From the NCBI GenBank assembly GCA_938036275.1, contig CALHPI010000001.1:1-26331 (forward strand): a stretch of 26,331 bases of DNA, given 5' to 3'. The stretch comes from Minisyncoccota bacterium. Its GTDB lineage: Bacteria > Patescibacteriota > Minisyncoccia > UBA6257 > HR35. Position 1 is the first letter of the stretch. Each line of letters starts with the position of its first letter. Positions 8,946 to 14,345 of the stretch are shown piece by piece. Made by a program: the position numbers and the translations under genes. The notes beneath the pieces were generated by a model. It worked only from the letters and a program-made list of their open reading frames with translations. It did not search any database and had not been told where the DNA came from.

Positions 8946-10081
8946 ACCTTGATCAAATTATTGACAAAATAAAATCAGATCGAATTTTACAGATAATAAT
9001 CAGTCTTTCTTTGTTTTTCTTTATTATTTTTGTCATTAAACCAATCTTTTTCCCCAAAAAGACGCCAAAAACTCCTTGTTATAATACGACTTTAAAAATT
9101 TGGTCACCCTTTAAAAAAGATAAATTTTATCCTCTAATTAAAGAATTTTCGCGATATTGTCTTTATTTTGAAATAGAAGAAAAATCTGTAGATAAAATCC
9201 GTCAAGATCTAGTTTATGCTTTAGCAAGTAATGATTTTCCTGACATTGTTTATCTTGACAATAGCTATTTAAATAAAAATAAAGATTTTTTTGCCACCCC
9301 AACGCCGGTCAATGTTGATAGCTTAATTGCTTATTATAATAAAGATATTTTAAATTTCTTTCAAATTGAAAAACCACGAACTTTTGATGAACTTAAAATT
9401 TTTATTTCCCAAATAAAAAATCTAAAAAGAGAAAATTTTTATCCCTTAGGTTTAGGAACTAATGAAATAAGGAATCGTCGAGAAATAACTTTAACCCTAA
9501 TGAGTCTTAATGATGATTATCAAAAGAAAGAAGCTTTTCGACGAAATTTTCTTTCAGCTCTAGAATTTTATCATTCCTTTGCTGATCCTCAAAGCGATCT
9601 TTTTTCTTATCCACCTAATAGTGGTGATGATTTAACAAATTTTGCTCAGGAACGACTGGCAATGTTTTTAGGTTTTTATAAGGATAAACAAGAAATTTTA
9701 GAAAAAAACCCCCGATTAAATTATCAAATAACTCTTTTCCCAAATACTTTTCCACCGAAGATGAAAATTTATAGTCAAATTTTTTATTTTGCTCCCATTA
9801 AAAAAAGTAAAAATTTAAAAGCAAGTTTAGATTTTCTTGACTGGTTTTCAAAATATAAACTAAAAGAATTTAGCGATGTTTTTGATTTAGTACCGGCTAA
9901 AAAAGAATTGATTAGCGATGAAAATAAAAGAATTGTTTTTGAGACATTTAAAAATTTTGGTGAAACCTTTGACTTTTTTAATAAAGAAATAATTTTTACC
10001 AATCTTGATAAAATTTTTGATTTGTGGGAAAATAAAAACGAAGTTAGAAATATTATTGAAAAAATTTATTATTCATTATGA
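8942..10081 (+). CDS. Membrane-anchored extracellular solute-binding-like protein
   Basis: The 379 residues begin with a membrane anchor (about 18-40), not a lipobox, and continue as a family 1 solute-binding fold (SBP_bac_1 type): LKIWSPFKKDKFYPLI early strand, ALASNDFPDIVYLD, AYYNKDILNF followed by PRTFDELKIFISQI, and FAQERLAMFLGF with NYQITLFPN later. These match sugar-binding proteins of ABC importers in order and spacing. No permease or ATPase gene lies nearby. It is instead locked by ATGA overlaps between the methyltransferase and the first VirB2-like gene, so it may serve as a surface receptor or pilus-associated factor and not a transporter part. That role is an inference. Confidence 0.78.
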   Translation: MNLDQIIDKIKSDRILQIIISLSLFFFIIFVIKPIFFPKKTPKTPCYNTTLKIWSPFKKDKFYPLIKEFSRYCLYFEIEEKSVDKIRQDLVYALASNDFPDIVYLDNSYLNKNKDFFATPTPVNVDSLIAYYNKDILNFFQIEKPRTFDELKIFISQIKNLKRENFYPLGLGTNEIRNRREITLTLMSLNDDYQKKEAFRRNFLSALEFYHSFADPQSDLFSYPPNSGDDLTNFAQERLAMFLGFYKDKQEILEKNPRLNYQITLFPNTFPPKMKIYSQIFYFAPIKKSKNLKASLDFLDWFSKYKLKEFSDVFDLVPAKKELISDENKRIVFETFKNFGETFDFFNKEIIFTNLDKIFDLWENKNEVRNIIEKIYYSL

Positions 10082-10761
10082 AAAAAATATTTTTTTTATT
10101 AATTTTTGCTTATATTTTTTCAACCTTGCACTTTGCTTTTTCAGCTATTGTTGAGTGTCAAGTTTGTTCTTGGCAAGATCTCACTAATTCTTTAACTAAT
10201 TTAATTAAAACAGTGGTTTGGTTTTCTTTTTGGATAGCTGTTCTTTTGTCTACCATCGGTGCTTTTTTAATTATGCTTCACGGACCTAAACCAGATCTTT
10301 ATCAGAAAGGCAAAAATTTAATAATCACGGCAATTATTGGTTATATTTTACTTTTGCTTGCTGGTGTAATTTTTGACATAATTTTAGAATTTTTTGCTCC
10401 GAGATTTGATTTCCTAACACCATTAACAGCCTTGGCTTCAGATTCTTTAACACCAACAACCTATTTGGATCCTTTAAAAAGCGCCCTCACTGAAGGTTTA
10501 AAATGCGGTGCCGGTTCCAGGACAGCCTTAGAAAGATTATTTAGCTGTGCTTTTGAGGCTTTAGCTCTTTTAAAAAACTTCGCTCTTATTTTATTAACAA
10601 TAGCAATTATTGGTTCAGCTGCTTATTTAATTACCACCCCTCTTTTTGGTTTTAAAAATATTGGTCGGGCTTACCAAATTTTGATTTGGTCAATAATTGG
10701 TCTAATAATAATTTTATTAGCTGATGTTATTAAGGCTCAAATTGAAAGATTAACCAAATGA
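10078..10761 (+). CDS. Double-domain VirB2/TrbC-like membrane protein
   Basis: The 227 residues have a signal peptide (about 1-22) and two successive two-helix hairpins: the first near residues 42-100, the second near 160-222. Each hairpin resembles a VirB2/TrbC pilin domain: a Cys-containing external part, a first helix, a short charged loop (HGPKPDLYQKGKN; FGFKNIGRAYQ) and a second helix. The protein therefore looks like a tandem fusion of two pilin-like units. Cys pairs precede the hairpins (CQVC; CGAG...LFSC). VirB2 proteins are the pilin subunits of type IV secretion systems and some conjugative pili. The first 21 bases are identical to those of the next gene. The assignment rests on topology and loop patterns. 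Confidence 0.65.
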   Translation: MKKIFFLLIFAYIFSTLHFAFSAIVECQVCSWQDLTNSLTNLIKTVVWFSFWIAVLLSTIGAFLIMLHGPKPDLYQKGKNLIITAIIGYILLLLAGVIFDIILEFFAPRFDFLTPLTALASDSLTPTTYLDPLKSALTEGLKCGAGSRTALERLFSCAFEALALLKNFALILLTIAIIGSAAYLITTPLFGFKNIGRAYQILIWSIIGLIIILLADVIKAQIERLTK

Positions 10762-11144
10762 AAAAAATATTTTTTTTAATTTTCGCGCTTCTGATATTGT
10801 TAGCAAGCATCACCGAAGTCCAAGCTGATGTCAAGGTTACCTGGGAAGAGAAACAATTACGCGTTTGCCCGCCAGGAATTTTTGGTGGTCCTCCTTGTCA
10901 GTATCCTGATATCCAGACAATTATTCAAAAAATAATTAATCTTATTCTGGAGATAGCACCACTTGTTTTGGTAATATTGATTATTGTCGGCGGTTTTATT
11001 TATATGTTATCAACTTTTAAGCCTGATGTTATTAAAACTGGACATCGTTATATTCAATGGGCTGTTTATGGTTATTTTATTTTGCTTTTAATTACTCTCA
11101 TTTTTACATTTATCAGCGCTATTTTTGGCGGACCGAAATTATGA
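10758..11144 (+). CDS. VirB2/TrbC-like pilin-type protein
   Basis: The 128-residue protein has a signal peptide (about 1-23, cleavage probably after VQA), a short external segment with the Cys pair CPPGIFGGPPC, and two membrane helices (about 63-85 and 95-122) joined by a charged loop with KPDVIKTGHRY. This matches the layout of VirB2/TrbC pilins. It overlaps the preceding double-domain gene by ATGA and shares its MKKIFFL start. The stop codon falls inside the first copy of a 22-bp repeat. Confidence 0.68.
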   Translation: MKKIFFLIFALLILLASITEVQADVKVTWEEKQLRVCPPGIFGGPPCQYPDIQTIIQKIINLILEIAPLVLVILIIVGGFIYMLSTFKPDVIKTGHRYIQWAVYGYFILLLITLIFTFISAIFGGPKL

Positions 11145-11185
11145 TAAAATTATAGTACTATTAAAATTATGATAAAATTATAGTA
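11136..11185 (+). repeat. 22-bp exact direct repeat, two copies, with duplicated -10 boxes
   Basis: A 22-base unit occurs at 11136-11157 and again at 11164-11185, a period of 28. Each copy carries TGATAAAAT (11142-11150 and 11170-11178), an extended -10-like sequence. The first copy covers the stop codon of the 10758 gene. It looks like a promoter region that was duplicated in tandem. Confidence 0.85.
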
Positions 11186-11190
11186 TTATA

Positions 11191-11218
11191 AGGTCATAAT
11201 TAATAGGTCATAATTAAT
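11191..11218 (+). repeat. 14-bp exact tandem repeat, two copies
   Basis: AGGTCATAATTAAT occurs at 11191-11204 and again directly at 11205-11218. It lies just before the 11232 gene and after the 22-bp repeat, so the whole 87-base gap between VirB2-like genes is made of duplicated pieces. It may be an operator or slippage product. Confidence 0.88.
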
Positions 11219-11231
11219 TCAAAACAAAATT

Positions 11232-11621
11232 ATGAGTAAAATCCAAATATTAAGTTTAGTAACCCTGATGGTTCTTTTATTGCCCTATTTTACTTTAGCA
11301 CAAGCTCCGAGACCAGAAGAAATGTCGCCACCAGAAATTCCAACCCAACTTTTTAGTTGTAGTCCTGCTGATACTCTAAGACGATGTATATTAAGACTTT
11401 TAGGCGATGTCTTAAGAGTTATTTTGGTTGTTGCTTTAGCTGGCGCAGCTCTTATGATCGCTTGGGCTGGTATAATTTATATTACTGGATTAGGTGGAGA
11501 TAAATCAAGAGAGAATGCTAAAAATAAAATCATTTATGCTGCTATTGGTTTAGTTATTGCCTTTTTAGCTTGGGTCCTAACAGTAATTCTTACCAACATT
11601 ATCGGTGGTGCAGCTCTATAG
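11232..11621 (+). CDS. VirB2/TrbC-like pilin-type protein
   Basis: The 129 residues comprise a signal peptide (about 1-23, ending LAQA), a proline-rich mature N-terminus, a Cys pair (CSPADTLRRC) and two helices: one around residues 55-80 containing MIAWAGIIYITG and one around 97-122 containing AAIGLVIAFLAWV. The loop GLGGDKSRENAKNK is typical of TrbC/VirB2-like pilins. This is the clearest member of the set. It starts a second group of four related genes after the repeat-rich gap. Confidence 0.75.
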   Translation: MSKIQILSLVTLMVLLLPYFTLAQAPRPEEMSPPEIPTQLFSCSPADTLRRCILRLLGDVLRVILVVALAGAALMIAWAGIIYITGLGGDKSRENAKNKIIYAAIGLVIAFLAWVLTVILTNIIGGAAL

Positions 11622-11625
11622 TTTA

Positions 11626-11955
11626 ATGGAAATACTATTTTTACCTCTTTCATTAGTACAAGGATTTCCTGCTCAGAATTTACCGCCAGTTATTAATTGT
11701 GGTGGGAATTTTTTTGCTTGCCTTGGTTTTTTCTTCTTAAAAATTTTACAGATAATTCTTGCTTTAGCTTTGGTTTTAGCAACAATTATGATAGCCTGGG
11801 CAGGAATTTTATATATCACTAAGGGTAGTTCTGGAGAAAAAGGAAAAGAAATTCATCAACGGATCATTTTTGCTGCCTTAGGTCTTGTTGTTGCTTTCTT
11901 AGCTTTTGTTTTTATAAAAATGTTAGAAATCTGGATTTCTGGAATGAAAATTTAA
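11626..11955 (+). CDS. VirB2/TrbC-like pilin-type protein
   Basis: The 109-residue protein has a short hydrophobic leader (about 1-17), a Cys pair (CGGNFFAC) and two helices with the shared signatures MIAWAGILYITKG and AALGLVVAFLAFVF. The loop SSGEKGKEIHQR resembles that of the 11988 gene. I chose the ATG at 11626, four bases after the preceding stop; a GTG at 11605 would extend the protein by seven residues into the previous gene and breaks the signal peptide pattern. It is close enough to its neighbours in helix motifs to be a paralogue. Confidence 0.72.
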   Translation: MEILFLPLSLVQGFPAQNLPPVINCGGNFFACLGFFFLKILQIILALALVLATIMIAWAGILYITKGSSGEKGKEIHQRIIFAALGLVVAFLAFVFIKMLEIWISGMKI

Positions 11956-11970
11956 ACAATTTTTTGTTTT

Positions 11971-11979
11971 TGTGATAAT
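11971..11979 (+). promoter_or_regulatory. Extended -10 (TGTGATAAT) before the 11988 gene
   Basis: TGT followed by GATAAT ends 8 bases before the ATG at 11988, again predicting a leaderless or nearly leaderless transcript. It would give the last two VirB2-like genes their own start inside the array. Confidence 0.45.
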
Positions 11980-11987
11980 AATTTTTC

Positions 11988-12341
11988 ATGAAATTTTTTC
12001 ACCAATTTGTTTTAGCTCAGATTCAAGAACCATCTTTGCCCGAAAGTATTAGCTGTGGTCCTTTTTATCTTCCTTCGGTTTTGAAGACATCAGAGTTAGT
12101 AAGAAATATTTGGCAAATTTGCATTTCATATTATTTGACAAGAATTTTATCCCTTTTTTATGTTTTAGCTTTATTTTTAGGAGTGATTTTTATTGCTTGG
12201 GCAGGAATTTTATATATTACCCAACCTGAAAAAACAAAGGAAATTCATCGAAAATTATTCTATGGAGTTTTAGGAGTGGTCGTTGCTATTTTATCGCTAA
12301 CCATTGTCAAAATAATTGAAACTTTCTTTTTAAATTTATAA
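11988..12341 (+). CDS. VirB2/TrbC-like pilin-type protein
   Basis: The 117 residues carry a short N-terminus with a possible cleavage site after VLAQ, two widely spaced Cys residues (C23 and C45), and two helices with the shared FIAWAGILYITQ and GVLGVVVAILSL signatures. The loop PEKTKEIHRK matches the upstream paralogue. The N-terminal signal is weak compared with the others. It is followed after one base by the 76-residue member. Confidence 0.68.
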   Translation: MKFFHQFVLAQIQEPSLPESISCGPFYLPSVLKTSELVRNIWQICISYYLTRILSLFYVLALFLGVIFIAWAGILYITQPEKTKEIHRKLFYGVLGVVVAILSLTIVKIIETFFLNL

Positions 12342-12342
12342 A

Positions 12343-12573
12343 ATGATTGAACCGCGATTTTTAAAATTGATTGAGAGTTTTTTCAATCTTCTTTTTAGTT
12401 TTTCTTTATTTCTTTCAGTTATAATTTTAATTTATATTGGTATAATGTATATTACCAAAACTGAAGAAGGAGCTAAAAGGGCCCACCAAGCTCTACCTCT
12501 TTTTATTTTAGGCTTGGTAGTAATTTTCCTTTCCTTGACTCTACCTAGAATTTTAGAATTGTTCTTTAAATAA
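12343..12573 (+). CDS. Short VirB2/TrbC-like two-helix protein without signal peptide
   Basis: Only 76 residues: two helices (about 13-36 and 47-72) with the loop KTEEGAKRAHQ. IYIGIMYITK and FILGLVVIFLSL align with the IAWAGILYIT and GLVVAFLAF motifs of the upstream paralogues. It has no signal peptide and no Cys residues, so it is a stripped version of the same unit. It ends two bases before the tRNA gene. It could be a decayed pilin or a chaperone-like partner of the others. Confidence 0.62.
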   Translation: MIEPRFLKLIESFFNLLFSFSLFLSVIILIYIGIMYITKTEEGAKRAHQALPLFILGLVVIFLSLTLPRILELFFK

Positions 12574-12575
12574 TT

Positions 12576-12647
12576 GCCCCTATCGTCTAATGGTCAGGAC
12601 ACCAGCTTCTCAGGCTGGAAATACCGGTTCGACTCCGGTTAGGGGCG
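12576..12647 (+). tRNA. tRNA-Glu (anticodon CTC)
   Basis: A 72-base cloverleaf is present: acceptor arms GCCCCTA (12576-12582) and TAGGGGC (12640-12646) with discriminator G at 12647; anticodon stem CCAGC/GCTGG around loop TTCTCAG, giving anticodon CTC; T arm ACCGG TTCGACT CCGGT. The body closely resembles bacterial tRNA-Glu. The CCA end is not encoded. The ATG of the next gene lies only four bases after the discriminator base. Confidence 0.95.
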
Positions 12648-12651
12648 AAAG

Positions 12652-13404
12652 ATGAAAAAAATTTTAATATTTCTTTTTATAATTTTAATTTTGCTCATTC
12701 TTTTTCTTGTTCAAAGAAAATTTTTTTTACCTCCAATGGAAAAGTTCAAAAAGGTAAATTTTGTAACTAAAGACGGCGTAACGATTGTGGCTAATTATTA
12801 TCCTCGTAAAGAGGCAAAATTCGCCGGAATTTTAATTCATCAACGACCAGCAACCAAAGAAAGTTTTAACGATTTAGCAAAATTTTTACAAAAAGAAGGA
12901 TATGCTTTATTAGCTTTTGATTTAAGGGGGCATGGTGAAAGTACAGAATCGGTTTTTGGTAAATTAGATTATAACCACTTTACTCCTGAAGAAGAACAAA
13001 AATCAATTATTGATCTTGAATCAGCGAGTTTATTTTTACAAAAAGAAGGTTTCCCTAAATCAAAACAATTTTTAATTGGTGCCAGCATTGGTGCTAATTT
13101 AAGTTTTCAGTTTTTAAGTGAAAATCCAGAAATTAAAGGAGCTGTTCTTTTATCACCAGGTCTTAATTACCGCGGAATTGTTTTGGAAAAATCTAAAAGA
13201 GAAGGTTTAGGAGAAAAAATCTTTGTTGTTGCTGCTCGAGATGATCCTCAAGCTGTTGAAGCTGGCCAAGCTTTGAAAAATTGGTATCCAAACGCTATTT
13301 ATTTAGAATATCCTCAAGGTGGTCATGGAATAAATCTTTTTAAAACCCAGCCCGATCTTCGCGAAAAAATTTTATTTTGGCTTAGAGAAAAATTAGTTGA
13401 TTAG
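12652..13404 (+). CDS. Membrane-anchored alpha/beta hydrolase
   Basis: The 250 residues start with a membrane anchor (about 3-20) and continue as an alpha/beta hydrolase: oxyanion region LIHQRPATKES, AFDLRGHGES, nucleophile elbow GASIGA with Ser145, acid in VAARDD (Asp197 or Asp198) and the catalytic His225 in GGHGINLF. It resembles dienelactone-hydrolase or acyl-esterase-like proteins; the substrate is unknown. The active site would face outside the membrane. Its only Shine-Dalgarno-like sequence, AGGGG at 12641-12645, lies in the acceptor stem of tRNA-Glu, so it is probably co-transcribed with that tRNA. Confidence 0.88.
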   Translation: MKKILIFLFIILILLILFLVQRKFFLPPMEKFKKVNFVTKDGVTIVANYYPRKEAKFAGILIHQRPATKESFNDLAKFLQKEGYALLAFDLRGHGESTESVFGKLDYNHFTPEEEQKSIIDLESASLFLQKEGFPKSKQFLIGASIGANLSFQFLSENPEIKGAVLLSPGLNYRGIVLEKSKREGLGEKIFVVAARDDPQAVEAGQALKNWYPNAIYLEYPQGGHGINLFKTQPDLREKILFWLREKLVD

Positions 13405-13413
13405 TGGTATAAT
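13405..13413 (+). promoter_or_regulatory. Extended -10 promoter (TGGTATAAT) for the zinc-ribbon gene
   Basis: TGG plus a perfect TATAAT (13408-13413) directly follows the hydrolase stop codon. Transcription should start near 13420 and give a leader of about 90 bases, unlike the nearly leaderless starts elsewhere in the window. The same TGGTATAATTAA string occurs upstream of khpA. Confidence 0.65.
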
Positions 13414-13420
13414 TAATTAT

Positions 13421-13510
13421 CTTAATCGGGGTTGAGGCTGAGTGACCCAACCGGGTCCTAAGGTCTAAAACTCCGGTTAAAGAAAGTCGGAATTAACCTT
13501 AGGACCAAAA
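13421..13510 (+). promoter_or_regulatory. Structured two-hairpin mRNA leader that hides a ribosome-binding site
   Basis: Two hairpins can be drawn. The first pairs GGTTG (13430-13434) with CAACC (13448-13452), plus GG/CC inside an A bulge, around an 8-base loop. The second pairs GGTCCTAAGGT (13454-13464) perfectly with ACCTTAGGACC (13496-13506); inside it, after a bulged C, TAA pairs with TTA and TCCGG with TCGGA around a 10-base loop. The only Shine-Dalgarno-like sequence, AGGA (13501-13504), six bases before the ATG at 13511, is in the 3' arm of the second stem. The structure could regulate translation; no known riboswitch class was recognised. Confidence 0.6.
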
Positions 13511-13672
13511 ATGCCTAAACCTGCACGCCGAGGACCACGTAAAATGTTTCGGCCTCAACCCGGAGAAAGATGGATTTGTGCCAAATGCGGCGGGGAAATT
13601 GAAGAATTACCATTTATTCCCTCGAGCAATAGGCCTGTTTACCATCGCGAGTGTTTGCCTCCAAGACCCTAA
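13511..13672 (+). CDS. Small zinc-ribbon protein (53 residues)
   Basis: The protein has a basic N-terminus (PKPARRGPRK), then a single zinc-binding unit: CAKC (residues 23-26), GEIEELPFIPSSNRPVY, and HREC (45-48). The ligand set is therefore Cys, Cys, His, Cys, whereas the related short proteins I recall from Patescibacteria usually have CxxC twice, with the same LPF-P-RPVY core. The role is unknown; the basic tail suggests nucleic-acid or ribosome binding. Support for the gene is the conserved core pattern, the promoter at 13405 and the ribosome-binding site AGGA. The stop overlaps the stop of the convergent ftsQ-like gene. Confidence 0.85.
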   Translation: MPKPARRGPRKMFRPQPGERWICAKCGGEIEELPFIPSSNRPVYHRECLPPRP

Positions 13673-14331
13673 CGATAATAAATTTTTTTAGGAATTCGTA
13701 AATCAATTCGCGAACCTTTAAAATCTTTGATTAAAAAGAGGTGAAGTTTTTTGATTTGCTCTTCAAGATTACGATTCGGATCAAAGAGAAATTCGCGATT
13801 TTGATTATCAATAACTCCGAGATCGAAATTGGAGTAGATTTTTATTTCTTTTAAAATTAAAGGTTTCCAATTAGCATATTCAAAAAGTAAAGAGAGAAAA
13901 TTGGCTATTTTCGGATGAAGAAGACTATTTGCCTCCAGAGCAAGCTCGGAATTGATTTTTAACAAATTATTTTTAGGCAAAATTTTTGGATAAATAATTC
14001 TTGAATAGTTATCTAAAAAGTAACATTGGCGAAGATCACAAATTTGGGCCACTATTTTTGCTATTTCAATTTCCACTTTTAATTTTTGGGTCAAGAAATT
14101 GGGATTAATTTTAATTTTGATTATTTCAGGAAAGTCAATCATAATTTTTTTAAGATTTAAAAAAACCTCCAGCAAAGATTGATTCTGAAAATAATTTTGG
14201 AGATAAAAGGAATATTCTTGAGGCTCAAGATTAACTTTTTTAAATTTCCAAAAATAAAAAAAAGATAGGATAAGAAAAATAAAAAAGTATGGTAAAATTA
14301 AAAAAAATATTTTTTTTCGGCGGCGCTTCAT
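13669..14331 (-). CDS. ftsQ: FtsQ/DivIB-like cell division protein
   Basis: The 220-residue protein has a basic N-terminus (KRRRKK), one membrane helix (about 8-29) and an external part that fits FtsQ: a POTRA-like region around 33-95 (PEIIKIKINPN) and a C-terminal beta domain with LKEIKIYSNFDLGVI and ending GSRIDLRIPKKIYYR, which matches the usual end of FtsQ proteins. FtsQ links the early and late divisome at the septal membrane. The ATG at 14331 is preferred to a TTG at 14334 because a TATAAT ends seven bases before it. Sequence similarity in this family is low, so the call leans on topology and the C-terminal motif. Confidence 0.7.
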   Translation of the reverse strand: MKRRRKKIFFLILPYFFIFLILSFFYFWKFKKVNLEPQEYSFYLQNYFQNQSLLEVFLNLKKIMIDFPEIIKIKINPNFLTQKLKVEIEIAKIVAQICDLRQCYFLDNYSRIIYPKILPKNNLLKINSELALEANSLLHPKIANFLSLLFEYANWKPLILKEIKIYSNFDLGVIDNQNREFLFDPNRNLEEQIKKLHLFLIKDFKGSRIDLRIPKKIYYR

Positions 14332-14338
14332 CAATTTA

Positions 14339-14344
14339 ATTATA
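14339..14344 (-). promoter_or_regulatory. -10 box (TATAAT) for the ftsQ-like gene, minus strand
   Basis: Read on the minus strand, 14344 to 14339 is TATAAT, seven bases before the ATG at 14331, which predicts a leaderless transcript. The box lies in the 14-base gap between divergent starts, directly against the serS ATG at 14346. Confidence 0.5.
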
Positions 14345-14345
14345 G

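Noticed and set aside
11605..11625. GTG start at 11605 for the 11626 VirB2-like gene
   Set aside because: It would overlap the previous gene by 17 bases and add charged or polar residues before a good hydrophobic leader; the ATG at 11626 fits better.
13427..13460. Resemblance to a TPP riboswitch (CGGGGTTG, GGCTGAG, GACCC)
   Set aside because: The first part recalls the P2 and CTGAGA region, but the conserved second half (CCTGATCTGG and CCAGCGTAGGGA type segments) is absent, and the following gene has no link to thiamine.
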